In this document: piece by piece, positions 55,311 through 64,000 of the stretch
How the letters are laid out: each line of letters starts with the position of its first letter
How positions within the stretch are numbered: position 1 is the stretch's first letter
Made by a program: the position numbers and the translations under genes
The notes under the pieces: model-generated
What the model was told of the DNA's origin: nothing
Seen by the model: the letters and a program-made list of their open reading frames with translations, nothing else
Database searches by the model: none
NCBI RefSeq assembly: GCF_001953635.1
Contig: NZ_MEJH01000007.1
Coordinates: forward strand, 1-64,000
Direction of reading: 5' to 3'
Length of the DNA stretch: 64,000 nucleotides
From: Alteromonas abrolhosensis
GTDB taxonomy: Bacteria > Pseudomonadota > Gammaproteobacteria > Enterobacterales > Alteromonadaceae

Positions 55311-56633
55311 CTATAAGCCTCTAGCTTCTGCCATTTCCCAGTCTTTCACAATCTTGGTGCTTGTCCATAAAAATACGGCAATTGAAAGCGCGTAAGGAAC
55401 AACAAGGTAGATGAGTGCTTGTCTTAATGCCTCTGTTTCGCCTAAAGAAGGTACTAGTGCTTGGCTAATAATACCAGTAAGTGTAGGACCACCGCCCAGA
55501 GCAATGATGTTCAAAACAAAGAAGAACAGCGCAGTTGACATTGCTCTCACGTTTATAGGCGCAAGGGTCTGTGCCATCGCGAAACTTGGGCCTAAGTAAG
55601 AGCCACTAGTAAAAAGCAACAGCGCCATGAGTGCTACTGACATCCACAAATCTTGCACTTGCAAAGACGCGTAAAATGCTGGAACACCAATTATCAGAGC
55701 GATGGCAGGTAACAGCGCGTAAGCTTTTTTGTTGTGCTTGCCCCACCTGTCAGCAATATAACCTCCCAGCCAGACGCCTAGTGCATAAGCGGTGCCGTTA
55801 ATAATTCCAAAGACAATTAGCAATTGTGTAATGTCTAAGCCCGCGAATGCGCGTACATAATAGTCAATGACCCAGGTTGATATGGCATAGTTACCAAAAG
55901 AGCCAAAGGAAATACCCAGTGCCATTCCCCACCACGTTGGAATTTTCAGAAGCATCTTGAGCGACGACTTTACACTTGGCTTATTTGCGTCATCTGCACT
56001 TGGTAACGAGACCGTTCTCGCTGGCTCCTTAACCGTAAGCTTAAGTAAAATAGCGAGTAACACCCCTGGAATACCCACGCTATACATTACAGTACGCCAG
56101 TCAGCAGAACCGCCTTGTAAAAAGAACGCAGAAGCAAAAAACGCTAGCATTACGCCAAAAGGAATGCCCAACGAGTATATAGCTAATGCGCCAGCGCGCT
56201 TTTCTTTTGGGAAAAGGTCGGAAATGATACTGTGTGAAGGTGGGCTACCACCCGCCTCACCTATCCCCACACCAATGCGTGCGATAGCTAATTGCATGTA
56301 ATTGGCGGCCAACCCCGATGCAGCGGTAAAACCACTCCACAGTGTTAACGAGATGGCGATGATATTGACGCGGCTGTACCTGTCGGCAAGCCACGCAATT
56401 GGAATCCCCATAACCGTGTAAAGTAGCGCAAAATATATGCCTTTAAGCCAGCCAAGTTGGGCGTCATCTAAACCCAAGTCGGCTTTAATAAAAGGAGATA
56501 AGATCCCAATAATTTGTCTGTCTATAAAATTAAAGGCATACACCAAGGTTAATATAAATAGAACATAGTTCCGGTAACTTCTAGATGTTCCCGCTTCTGC
56601 AGTGGGAATACCTTCAACATGAGTATGGGCCAT
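55311..56633 (-). CDS. MFS transporter, spinster-like
   Basis: The protein has 440 residues and 12 helices. The N-terminal NFIDRQIIGILSPFIKADLGLDDAQLGWLKGIYFALLYTVMGIPIAWLADR and GIGEAGGSPPSHSIISDLFP segments are typical of spinster-type MFS carriers. I start at ATG 56633, which has AAGGA 6 bases upstream; a TTG seven codons earlier has none. Substrates of bacterial members are mostly unknown. Confidence 0.87.
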   Translation of the reverse strand: MAHTHVEGIPTAEAGTSRSYRNYVLFILTLVYAFNFIDRQIIGILSPFIKADLGLDDAQLGWLKGIYFALLYTVMGIPIAWLADRYSRVNIIAISLTLWSGFTAASGLAANYMQLAIARIGVGIGEAGGSPPSHSIISDLFPKEKRAGALAIYSLGIPFGVMLAFFASAFFLQGGSADWRTVMYSVGIPGVLLAILLKLTVKEPARTVSLPSADDANKPSVKSSLKMLLKIPTWWGMALGISFGSFGNYAISTWVIDYYVRAFAGLDITQLLIVFGIINGTAYALGVWLGGYIADRWGKHNKKAYALLPAIALIIGVPAFYASLQVQDLWMSVALMALLLFTSGSYLGPSFAMAQTLAPINVRAMSTALFFFVLNIIALGGGPTLTGIISQALVPSLGETEALRQALIYLVVPYALSIAVFLWTSTKIVKDWEMAEARGL

Positions 56634-56802
56634 AACAGTCCTTTCGAGTGACAATAGCTCAGTCTAAGCACTAGGCAAAAAAATAAACAACTAATTGTTA
56701 CTTATTTGTTAACATAACGAAAATTTCTAACTGAGGCTTTTCGTTCTATAGCGCTTAAGGTACGATGACAAACACTTAACTCATCAGACCAGATAAACAA
56801 AT

Positions 56803-57618
56803 ATGACAGTAGATGAATTGCTCAATATTCCTCAATTAGTTCAAACTTCAGAAAACACATGGAAAGTTGATGGGCTAGTCATTCCTAAGACGTGGGGGCA
56901 AGGACGAACTGCGTTTGGGGGAATTTCTGCAGGCATGCTTTATACCGCAGTAAAGCAGCAAGTCACTGATAACCGCGTGTTGCGCTCTTTTACTACCAAC
57001 TTTATTGGCCCTCTATCTCTTGAAGCACCTTTTTCTATTGAAGTAACCCTACTTAGAACGGGTAAGAATGTTTCTCAATTCACTGCTCATGCAACTCAAG
57101 ATGGCAAGAGCTGTGTTTTTTCACAAGCGTGTTTTGGCATTGCGCGAGACTCAGGTATCTCTGTTGAAAATACAGAAAAGCACGAAATGCCGCAGCCTAA
57201 TAAGGCAAAGTTTATCCCGCAAATTCCTAAAGTTACGCCCAAATTTTTACGCTACTTTGATTTAGCAATTGAAGATGGCGGCATTCCTTTTACGCGCAGA
57301 AAAACCAGCCATTACCATGGGTTTATGCGTTTTAAACAAGCTCCTGAAGCGATTACTGATGCGCATATCATTACCATGATTGATGCTTGGCCGCCCACGC
57401 TTTTACAAATGATGAAGTTGCCCGCACCAGCCAGCACGGTAAGCTGGAACTTAGAATTTATCCATCCACATAAGCCGGTGAGCCCAACAGATTGGTTCGC
57501 TTACAAAGCACACACCAGACAAGCGGCTGACGGTTACGGACATACTGAAGCAACTATTTGGGACAAAGACAACGAAGTGATTGCCATTAGCAGACAAACC
57601 GTAGCGATTTTTGATTAA
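56803..57618 (+). CDS. Acyl-CoA thioesterase-like protein (double hotdog)
   Basis: The protein has 271 residues. Two hotdog repeats are suggested: GQGRTAFGGISAGMLYTAVKQQV with LRSFTTNFIGPL in the first half, and a second half with DAHIITMIDAWPPTLLQMM and ASTVSWNLEFIH. This matches the TesB-like thioesterase (4HBT_3) group. It diverges from the spinster MFS gene and converges on the HDOD gene. The acyl-CoA substrate is unknown. Confidence 0.83.
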   Translation: MTVDELLNIPQLVQTSENTWKVDGLVIPKTWGQGRTAFGGISAGMLYTAVKQQVTDNRVLRSFTTNFIGPLSLEAPFSIEVTLLRTGKNVSQFTAHATQDGKSCVFSQACFGIARDSGISVENTEKHEMPQPNKAKFIPQIPKVTPKFLRYFDLAIEDGGIPFTRRKTSHYHGFMRFKQAPEAITDAHIITMIDAWPPTLLQMMKLPAPASTVSWNLEFIHPHKPVSPTDWFAYKAHTRQAADGYGHTEATIWDKDNEVIAISRQTVAIFD

Positions 57619-57627
57619 TCGCTACGG
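57599..57627. terminator. Hairpin overlapping the thioesterase stop, between convergent genes
   Basis: A perfect 11-bp stem (57599-57609 with 57617-57627) with a 7-base loop includes the TAA stop at 57616-57618. Downstream on the plus strand is only CTTTA; on the minus strand TTTG follows. It probably serves both the thioesterase and the HDOD gene. Confidence 0.65.
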
Positions 57628-57656
57628 CTTTAAGGACAGGCATTACAGTCTTTAAA

Positions 57657-58502
57657 CTAGTACAACATAAACGCGTTAGGGTTAAACAGGGAAATAACCG
57701 AAATACACTGCAGGTTGGTTATATCTAGCGCGTCTTCCAAATCCTCGCGATTAAGCGACAACGCCTCATGCAATTCTGGTTTCAAGTTATGGTAGCTGGG
57801 GTATATTTCAGGGTTTACATTATCGAGCGCCAGCACGTAAGAAAGCTGGAGAATTTTCTCATCTATTGAACTCGCCGACTCTTCGCCTTTATGAATATTA
57901 GCAATAGGTGTGTAGATAGAGCTTGGGATTCCCCATTTTTCAATCAACCTTGCTGATAAATCCGCGTACGTAAAACCTAACACGCCAAGCTGAAGCTCTG
58001 CAGGACTTACTCTAGTATTGAATGCCTGACAGCGAGTTGCAGATTCTGGTAACACAGAGACCGTTACAAGCTCGCCTATATTGTGCAATAGGCCAGCAAC
58101 AAAAAGTCGCTCTGGTTCACGAATATTGCGCATATCAGCGAAATACTTGGCTAGAAGGCCGCACGACACACTTTGTTCCCAAAACTTGTCGAGATCGATT
58201 CGCTGTCCATCCACATCGCTGAAAGCTTGGCTAACGCCATAGGCCAGCGCCAAATCGTAGGTGGAACGGGTACCCACCACTTGAATCGCCCTGGTTACTG
58301 TATCTATCTTGTTGGGGAAACGGTAGAGCGCAGAGTTAGCTACTCTTAACAGTTGAGTTGCCAGTGACGGGTCAAAAGCAATAATATCGCCAATGTCGTC
58401 AATGCTTGAAGCTTCATCGTCCATACAAGCTTTAAGTCGTGTTACCGAGTCCGGTAAAACAAAGAGGCTTTCCGCTTTCGAAACTAGTTCATCTAAATTC
58501 AT
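57657..58502 (-). CDS. HDOD-domain signalling protein
   Basis: The protein has 281 residues, mostly one HDOD domain (about 15-215) with DPSLATQLLRVANSALY, VVGTRSTYDLALAYG and LFVAGLLHNIGELV. The HD-type catalytic residues are largely lost in HDOD families, so a scaffold role in signalling is expected. It has no membrane segment, and ATG 58502 is preceded by GAGAG. Confidence 0.87.
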   Translation of the reverse strand: MNLDELVSKAESLFVLPDSVTRLKACMDDEASSIDDIGDIIAFDPSLATQLLRVANSALYRFPNKIDTVTRAIQVVGTRSTYDLALAYGVSQAFSDVDGQRIDLDKFWEQSVSCGLLAKYFADMRNIREPERLFVAGLLHNIGELVTVSVLPESATRCQAFNTRVSPAELQLGVLGFTYADLSARLIEKWGIPSSIYTPIANIHKGEESASSIDEKILQLSYVLALDNVNPEIYPSYHNLKPELHEALSLNREDLEDALDITNLQCISVISLFNPNAFMLY

Positions 58503-58994
58503 TCGTGCACTCTCTTTAATGCCGCCTTTATCAATGTAGCGTTCAAGGCACCTCCATTCGCCTTTTGTCCATTAAGGTATAGGCACAAAAATGTAGTTGG
58601 TCAATAAATATCAACTAGTAAAAAAGTATGATTTCTTTACTAATCAGAAAGTTAAACCCAAATTACAAAAACCTTAATACCGCGCTATTCAATAGTTAAT
58701 GTGAAACTCTGATATTTTTGCCAACCGCGAAACATTCAAGCTACGTCGCTGAGACAACGCGCCGCTCTGTTTTCATCATGTCTTTTAGAGGGGCGTATTA
58801 TAGCGTTTCACCTTTTTTTACATACTAATAATTCTAGTACACAGAAAAACTTAGGGGAATTACCTATAAGAATTAGAATTTCTAAGGAACAATAGCTTTT
58901 GGTAATGACTCAATAAGTTTTATGGTAGCATCTAGTCTCTATTTAGTGTGCCTATTTGGGCTAAATTCTTGAAGCAAAAGTTGTATTTCATTCC
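58503..58994. other. Intergenic region between the divergent HDOD and glycosyltransferase genes
   Basis: These 492 AT-rich bases hold no gene I can support. A weak palindrome around TTAGAATTTCTAA (about 58876-58888) is the only structure noticed. The glycosyltransferase ATG lacks a clear Shine-Dalgarno. I could not assign a promoter for either gene. Confidence 0.45.
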
Positions 58995-60281
58995 ATGTTA
59001 AATATTGCAGTTATTGGCTACGTGTGGCCTGAGCCAAACTCCTCGGCCGCGGGCCAAAATATGCTTTCTATAATCGAAAGCTGCTTATCAGCCAATTTCA
59101 ACGTGTCTTTTTTAACTGCCGCCACAGATAGCGAACATAAAGCTGATCTTGCTGCCATGGGCGTGGAGATACACCCTGTCGCACTTAACTGCAGCTCATT
59201 TAATAGTTTGATAGAACATATAAAACCAGACGTGGTTATTTTCGATCGTTATATGACTGAAGAGCAATTTTCATGGCGTGTGCGAGAAGCGTGTCCTAAC
59301 GCACTTCGCGTGTTGAATACAGAAGATTTACACAGCCTGCGTCAGGCAAGGCATCAAGCGGTAAAGCAGTGTGGAGATGCTAGCCTTGCTCAACTAAATA
59401 ACGAGCTTGCACAACGTGAAATTGCTGCGGTACTTCGAAGCGACCTTACGTTAGTAATTTCAGAAAATGAAATTGATTTATTAACAGAGTACTACGGAGT
59501 TCCTAGGCGACAACTGCAATACCACCCTCTAGTTGTTAGAAAAACCATATCGCCTGGATTACCGTTTGAACAGCGAGAGCACTTTGTTCACATTGGCAAC
59601 TTTCGTCATGAGCCTAATTGGGATGCGGTGCTGCAGTTAAAACAAAGTGTTTGGCCTGCAATACGCAAGTCTTTACCGAAAGCTGAATTACATATTTATG
59701 GTGCTTATCCCCCTAAAAAGGCCACGCAACTTCACAATGTGAAACAAGGTTTCTTAGTAAAAGGTTGGGCTGAAAGTGTGGAATCAGTAATGATTAGCGC
59801 AAAGGTGCTGATTGCCCCTTTGCGATTTGGTGCAGGCATCAAGGGGAAACTACTCGATGCAATGCGCTGCGCTACCCCAAGCATAACTACGTGGATAGGC
59901 GCAGAAGGTATTGTACCGAAAGTCACGAGCAGTTTTGGAAATATCACGAAAGAAAGTGAATCTGACCAATCAGCCATTTGGCCCGGCGCAATCTGCAGTA
60001 CAGATACGGCAGCCTCAGAGGCTATTCAAGAGTTTGTTACTCAAGCTGTGGACCTTTACAACGATAAGAAAAAGTGGGAAGTGGCAAGCAACATGACGAA
60101 AACTGTGCTTAACGCATTTGAAAGCAAACAGCCAGACATGCCCTTAGTTGAAAAGATAGTCACATTAAAACAGACGCTTCAAACGCATAGAAGTGGATTA
60201 TTTATGCAAAGCTTACTTTGGCATCAGACACTTACTGCAAGTAAATATATGAGTCAGTGGATAGAAGCGAAGAATAAATAA
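58995..60281 (+). CDS. Glycosyltransferase (GT-B type)
   Basis: The protein has 428 residues of GT-B organisation. The N-terminal domain opens with IGYVWPEPNSSAAGQNMLS, and the C-terminal domain carries EHFVHIGNFRHEPNWDAVLQL and the donor-side LIAPLRFGAGIKGKLLDAM, a motif seen in GT4-type transferases. The sugar donor and acceptor are unknown. It is not clustered with other polysaccharide genes, and converges on the sufE-like gene. Confidence 0.85.
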   Translation: MLNIAVIGYVWPEPNSSAAGQNMLSIIESCLSANFNVSFLTAATDSEHKADLAAMGVEIHPVALNCSSFNSLIEHIKPDVVIFDRYMTEEQFSWRVREACPNALRVLNTEDLHSLRQARHQAVKQCGDASLAQLNNELAQREIAAVLRSDLTLVISENEIDLLTEYYGVPRRQLQYHPLVVRKTISPGLPFEQREHFVHIGNFRHEPNWDAVLQLKQSVWPAIRKSLPKAELHIYGAYPPKKATQLHNVKQGFLVKGWAESVESVMISAKVLIAPLRFGAGIKGKLLDAMRCATPSITTWIGAEGIVPKVTSSFGNITKESESDQSAIWPGAICSTDTAASEAIQEFVTQAVDLYNDKKKWEVASNMTKTVLNAFESKQPDMPLVEKIVTLKQTLQTHRSGLFMQSLLWHQTLTASKYMSQWIEAKNK

Positions 60282-60303
60282 GGGCTAGCAGTCCACTTAG
60301 CGA

Positions 60304-60696
60304 CTAGATACCCTTTAATTTTGATATCACTGACTTAATACCATTTCCGCGGGATTGGCTTAAATAGCGTTCCAACTGACAGCGAGACAAGTATTGTTCA
60401 AAGTCAAATTCACTGCGCTGTTGTGCCGTTAACGCGTTAGCTTTTTCCAACAGTACCGCCAGCACGCCGCGGATAACCTTACTTGGCGAGTAAGCCATTA
60501 AGCTGTCTTGCTCATCTGAATACGCTAACCATACTGGGCTTTCGCATCCTTCCACTTCCGTTTTTTCAGTGCGTTTGTCTAGCGAAAGCGGCTTAAGCGA
60601 TTTACCCGCAAGCATAAGCGTACGGGTAAAGGCATCCCATCCTTTCGCGTCAGCTAAAGATGAAGCCAAAGGAAGTAAAGCTTCGTCCGAACTCAT
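60304..60696 (-). CDS. SufE/CsdE-family sulfur acceptor
   Basis: The protein has 130 residues. Cys51 in EVEGCESPVWL is the acceptor Cys of the SufE fold, which takes persulfide sulfur from a cysteine desulfurase. The remaining conserved pattern (IRGVLAVLLEKANALTAQQ) fits. No suf or csd gene is adjacent, so it may serve CsdA or SufS elsewhere. It starts 4 bases after the DUF2750 gene and should be co-transcribed with it. Confidence 0.88.
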   Translation of the reverse strand: MSSDEALLPLASSLADAKGWDAFTRTLMLAGKSLKPLSLDKRTEKTEVEGCESPVWLAYSDEQDSLMAYSPSKVIRGVLAVLLEKANALTAQQRSEFDFEQYLSRCQLERYLSQSRGNGIKSVISKLKGI

Positions 60697-60700
60697 AATC

Positions 60701-61096
60701 TTAGCTATCGCTGAGTTCAGCCGCTAAGTCTTCGGCAGTCATTACTAAATTTTCAACATCACTTGTTGTAGGGAACATAACGAGCTCAACGCCGTTTTTA
60801 GTAAGGCCGGGTAACCAAGTTTGCGTAAACTCATCAAGTGCTACATTTACGCACTGACCTTCAATTTCATTAATATCTACGAACTTCTGAGCCAAATCTC
60901 GATGCGGGAATACAGGGAGTTGAACGCTTTCACCACCTTCGAACATAACGAAACCTTCGCTGCCTTGGATCATCCAAATTTCGTTTGCTTTTGCAATGTA
61001 GCTTACAACAAGCTCCTGTCGGTCTTCTGCATTAAGCTTCATCGCCTGTTCAATGACTACATCGCTTAACTTGTCTGCAATTGTTTCTGGAAACAC
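60701..61096 (-). CDS. DUF2750 protein
   Basis: The protein has 131 residues. NEIWMIQGSEGFVMFEGGESVQLPVFPHRDLAQKFV is the conserved heart of DUF2750, a family of unknown function. The GTG start is preceded by AGGTG 9 bases upstream. It lies directly upstream of the sufE-like gene. Confidence 0.8.
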   Translation of the reverse strand: MFPETIADKLSDVVIEQAMKLNAEDRQELVVSYIAKANEIWMIQGSEGFVMFEGGESVQLPVFPHRDLAQKFVDINEIEGQCVNVALDEFTQTWLPGLTKNGVELVMFPTTSDVENLVMTAEDLAAELSDS

Positions 61097-61392
61097 TTAA
61101 TTTCACCTATCTCAAATTTTGCGGCAAGTATACCCTCACCAGTTACGGGCGCAATGCAATGCGCGAAAAAACTCACGTTTGCTTTCAACTAAAAGAAAGT
61201 ATACACAATAAGACCGCCATGCTTATTGCTCTACCCCCTACAGACAGCCTGGAAGTGACCCCCACGTTAACCGTCCTATATATGAAGTGTGCAATATATT
61301 TACGATTTAATTCCCGTTACAAAGGCACCCGTGATAAAGTTAAAACACACCATCAAAAGCTCAAAAAACTACAACGCAAAGATCTTTAACTC

Positions 61393-62130
61393 ATGCGCAA
61401 TCTATTTACAGCCCTTAAGCAAGACACCCATGCAAACCACGCCATTTTGGAAAACACGTTTCCCTTTTCGATGTACCACAAAGACAGCGTGTTTAATGAT
61501 GAGGATTACCTTGCCATTCTTAAGATTATGAGGGTTTTTCACCAAACAACAGTGGAAGCAGTAGAACAGGCTGTATTACAAAACCCAGCGATTGGCCGCG
61601 TCGCATCAATGATCAACAGAGAAGAAGTTCTATTAGCACTTAGCAATGACACCCGTGCGTTGTCATCCTTGACACTACCTACAGATGCATTTAGCAAAGC
61701 CCCCCACCCAAACGCGTATAACCCCCTTTCTCCTGTGGGTAGTAGTAATAATGAAGAAGTTGCAACGCTCAACCTTAACACTAAGGATTCGTGCTTTAAC
61801 TTCAACACCGCCACCAGCCAAGCCATTGCCGCCATTTATGTGTGGCTAGGTTCGTCAATGGGCGCGAATATTATAGTTAGAAGGTTAGAAGCGTCGGCGT
61901 TAAATATTCCTACCGAGTATTATCAGGCGATGTCAGGGTGTGCTAAATCATGGGTGTCCTTTAAACAAGAGGTCGAATCACTTTTGACCGAGCTTGGTTT
62001 AGATAATGAACGCTTTGTCTCAGACACAGTAAAAGACGCTAATACGTGGTTTGAGTTTTTGATATCACTTGGAAGTAACACCTCGACTAACCCAACACTG
62101 GTGCGCCATGAAACCGAGCGTGAACTATAG
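61393..62130 (+). CDS. Heme-oxygenase-like protein (biliverdin-producing type)
   Basis: The protein has 245 residues. The N-terminal pattern T12-x3-H16-x3-E20 (THANHAILE) fits the proximal-His helix of heme oxygenase. AIYVWLGSSMGANIIVRRL matches the distal helix with its G-S-x-x-G kink. This suggests heme cleavage to biliverdin, as in BphO proteins that supply bacteriophytochromes, but no phytochrome gene is in the window. The central stretch (about 95-135) is Ser/Asn-rich and looks like an insertion. The Shine-Dalgarno is weak. Confidence 0.72.
   Translation: MRNLFTALKQDTHANHAILENTFPFSMYHKDSVFNDEDYLAILKIMRVFHQTTVEAVEQAVLQNPAIGRVASMINREEVLLALSNDTRALSSLTLPTDAFSKAPHPNAYNPLSPVGSSNNEEVATLNLNTKDSCFNFNTATSQAIAAIYVWLGSSMGANIIVRRLEASALNIPTEYYQAMSGCAKSWVSFKQEVESLLTELGLDNERFVSDTVKDANTWFEFLISLGSNTSTNPTLVRHETEREL
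61421..61433 (+). repeat. Dispersed word AAGACACCCATGC, copy in the heme-oxygenase-like gene
   Basis: This is the fourth exact copy of the 13-base word, read as Q-D-T-H-A. A reverse copy of the core lies in the same gene near 61950-61959, read as S-W-V-S-F. Confidence 0.6.
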
Positions 62131-62309
62131 ACGTGAATAGTTTTACGCTCTCGAAAGTAACCGTGCCACCGCACTAGCTCCCTCTTAGCTATAAATAAAC
62201 TTAATCTAGCCAATCGGCTGAATGCATTACAATAATGGCAAAACGCCGTTAAGCGGTCGTCAGGTTTCTGGTAAACTCAATTCAAATTTGAAACAACTAC
62301 AAAAAAAGC

Positions 62310-63119
62310 ATGAAAGTAATCTCATTTAATATAAACGGCATTCGCGCCCGCTTGCACCAACTTCAGGCAGTTATCGACGCCCACCAGCCAGATATTATTG
62401 GCTTACAGGAAATAAAAGTTCACAACGAGCAGTTTCCAGTGGAAGCTGTTGAGGCCATGGGTTATCACGTCTATTTTCACGGCCAAAAAAGCCACTACGG
62501 CGTTGCATTTCTGGCAAAAAAAGAGCCTCTTTCAGTATCTATGGGTTTTCCCACTGATGAGGAAGACGCACAACGTCGCATGATCATATTGAAAACCACG
62601 GATGATGCAGGCGATCCAGTGACTATATTAAATGGTTACTTCCCTCAAGGCGAAAATGAAAAACACGAAACCAAATATCCAGCTAAGAGAAAGTTTTATA
62701 AAGACCTAATGACCTATTTAGATGAAAACCACACGCCAGATGACAAGGTAATTGTCATGGGCGACGTGAACATTTCTCATACAGATTTGGACATCGGCAT
62801 CGGTGAAGAAAACCGCAAGCGTTGGTTAAAAACAGGAAAATGCAGCTTTCTACCTGAAGAGCGCGAATGGTTAAACCGAGTCATTGACTGGGGCTTTGAA
62901 GACAGTTTTCGCACACTAAATCCAGAAACCAACGACAGATTTTCATGGTTCGATTATCGTTCGAAGGGTTTCAACGACAATCGAGGCCTTCGCATAGATT
63001 TGATATTGGCCACAAAATCGCTCCACGCGAAACTTCATGACGCTGGAATCGATTATGAACTTAGAGGCATCGATAAACCATCTGATCATGCCCCTATATG
63101 GGCCGAGTTTAAAGGTTAG
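62310..63119 (+). CDS. xthA: Exodeoxyribonuclease III
   Basis: This AP endonuclease and 3' exonuclease has 269 residues. The family active-site segments are in order: [10 protein letters not shown] (Asn7), GLQEIKV (Glu34), [15 protein letters not shown] (Asp, Asn), [10 protein letters not shown] and the catalytic His in [11 protein letters not shown]. It acts in base-excision repair in the cytoplasm. Confidence 0.95.
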   Translation: MKVISFNINGIRARLHQLQAVIDAHQPDIIGLQEIKVHNEQFPVEAVEAMGYHVYFHGQKSHYGVAFLAKKEPLSVSMGFPTDEEDAQRRMIILKTTDDAGDPVTILNGYFPQGENEKHETKYPAKRKFYKDLMTYLDENHTPDDKVIVMGDVNISHTDLDIGIGEENRKRWLKTGKCSFLPEEREWLNRVIDWGFEDSFRTLNPETNDRFSWFDYRSKGFNDNRGLRIDLILATKSLHAKLHDAGIDYELRGIDKPSDHAPIWAEFKG

Positions 63120-63163
63120 ACCGCGCTTTTTAGCACCGTTCTGGCCTTAATTAGGGAGTACAA

Positions 63164-63805
63164 GTGAGTTCACTACAATTGCTAACATTGTTTATTTACG
63201 GCGCGTTTCTACTTGGCGCAATTAGACATGTTGACTTCACTCACTTCGCCCGTAACAAGCAGCAGCAACATCTCATTTTTGGAACTGCTGCTTCGCTTTT
63301 CGTTCTCTGGTTGTTTAAGGCTGGAATTTTTGAGGGCTTAGATGTTCATTTTCTAGGCCTATCAGTTTTGACCTTAATGCTTGGCTTCAGAAACGCCATT
63401 ATAGCGTCGTTTTGCGCGCTGCTAGGTGCAAATGCGGTGGGCTATGGGACGTGGGAAAACTTTGGAGTTAACGCTCTGCTAGGCACAGTTCTTCCCATAA
63501 GCATAACCTACCTTTTTTATATGCTTTCCTTTCACCGTATCCCTCGACAGCTTTTCGTGTACATTTTTGTATGCGCTTTTTTCCCTGCCGCCCTATCTAT
63601 TGCGTTAAAAACCCTCTTTCTTGGCGCGTTCTATTACATAGAGGGCACCTATTCTTGGGATATCATCTTTGATAATTACGTCTTGCTTATACCACTTTTG
63701 GTATTTCCTGAAGCTTTACTAAACGGCATGGCCATTACTCTTTTAGTTATTTATCAGCCTACTTGGGTGTACACCTTCCACGACAAGTTTTATCTCGACA
63801 ACTAG
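63164..63805 (+). CDS. Uncharacterised integral membrane protein (COG3235/CbiM-like)
   Basis: The protein has 213 residues and about six hydrophobic helices. FRNAIIASFCALLGANAVGYGTWENFGVNALLGTVLP and FPEALLNGMAITLLVIY suggest the family sometimes annotated as an ECF-transporter (CbiM-like) permease. I could not verify that link. The GTG start is preceded by AGGGAG. It follows xthA by 44 bases on the same strand. Confidence 0.7.
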   Translation: MSSLQLLTLFIYGAFLLGAIRHVDFTHFARNKQQQHLIFGTAASLFVLWLFKAGIFEGLDVHFLGLSVLTLMLGFRNAIIASFCALLGANAVGYGTWENFGVNALLGTVLPISITYLFYMLSFHRIPRQLFVYIFVCAFFPAALSIALKTLFLGAFYYIEGTYSWDIIFDNYVLLIPLLVFPEALLNGMAITLLVIYQPTWVYTFHDKFYLDN

Positions 63806-63916
63806 GCCTTTACTAACACAGTCCTCTCCTCTCTTACTACACTTCAACTAATGTTTAATAAGCTTTTTCTAATTTCTATCTATTATTAGGGAGTATGGTT
63901 GAGTGGTAAGGGCCAA

Positions 63917-64000
63917 ATGTATATTAAAACGTTCTCGGTGAAGTGTGACGATGCATCTGCTATTGCATCTGAAATAAATACATTATTTAGCAAAAATAAA
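63917..64000 (+). CDS. Start of an unidentified gene (cut by window edge)
   Basis: An open frame runs from ATG 63917 to the end of the window (28 codons). An in-frame TTG at 63899 with GGGAG upstream is an alternative start. The visible peptide (MYIKTFSVKCDDASAIASEI) is too short to assign to a family. Confidence 0.45.
   Translation, partial: MYIKTFSVKCDDASAIASEINTLFSKNK

Noticed and set aside
61081..61389. 102-codon open frame upstream of the heme-oxygenase-like gene
   Set aside because: Its start lies inside the DUF2750 gene on the other strand, it has no ribosome site and no recognisable protein pattern.

Overview
The window looks like chromosomal DNA of a marine gammaproteobacterium of the Alteromonas type. 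I infer this from the gene complement (TonB receptor with phytase, a complete liu leucine-degradation operon with LiuR, HrpA with the long C-terminal region, the divergent dnaQ/rnhA pair, many c-di-GMP proteins) and the moderate GC content. No database search was possible. Almost all of it is ordinary core and accessory chromosome. I see no prophage, no CRISPR array and no integrative element apart from one IS3-type end at the left edge.

Layout. 1-248 is the right end of an IS3-family element that stops just beyond the gene for a large Ig-repeat lipoprotein (265-2484, minus). A dicarboxylate/amino-acid symporter (2599-3945), lolD plus one lolC/E-type permease (4158-6081, minus) and a CSS-motif EAL phosphodiesterase follow. 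Four identical tRNA-Asp(GUC) genes sit in tandem at 8015-8413 behind one strong promoter. 8635-13948 carries a TIGR03503-like membrane protein, dnaQ, rnhA, a PIG3-type quinone oxidoreductase and rlmI; a 69-bp inverted repeat lies between the last two. 14046-23173 (minus) carries a DUF2061 protein, a PilZ protein, hrpA, an NhaC antiporter, an AraC regulator and a degenerate GGDEF protein.

23449-28715 forms a phosphate-scavenging unit: a PhoB-type box, a TonB-dependent receptor and a two-domain beta-propeller phytase lipoprotein. 28906-41625 holds a CBS protein, a periplasmic isoaspartyl peptidase, a hybrid histidine kinase whose Hpt domain lacks its histidine, sbcB, a FapA/DUF342 protein, a periplasmic-binding/GGDEF protein, and kynureninase behind a secreted-looking formamidase-like hydrolase.

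41721-50386 is the leucine/isovalerate locus: a thiolase diverges from liuR-liuA-liuB-liuC-liuD-liuE across two tandem palindromes that look like LiuR operators. Together these genes take isovaleryl-CoA to acetyl-CoA and acetoacetate. 50503-64000 contains two MFS transporters, an SRPBCC protein, an isolated glgC, an alpha/beta hydrolase, a thioesterase, an HDOD protein, a glycosyltransferase, a DUF2750-sufE pair, a heme-oxygenase-like protein, xthA, a membrane protein and the start of an unidentified gene.

The most unusual signal is a dispersed DNA word with core AAGACACCCATGC. It occurs four times exactly, and its 9-base core GACACCCAT at least nine times by eye on the two strands, all between 26.6 and 62 kb. 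Coding copies always use the same frame (D-T-H forward, W-V-S reverse), and one intergenic pair forms an inverted repeat. This resembles the behaviour of DNA-uptake or chromosome-organising words, but that reading is a hypothesis.
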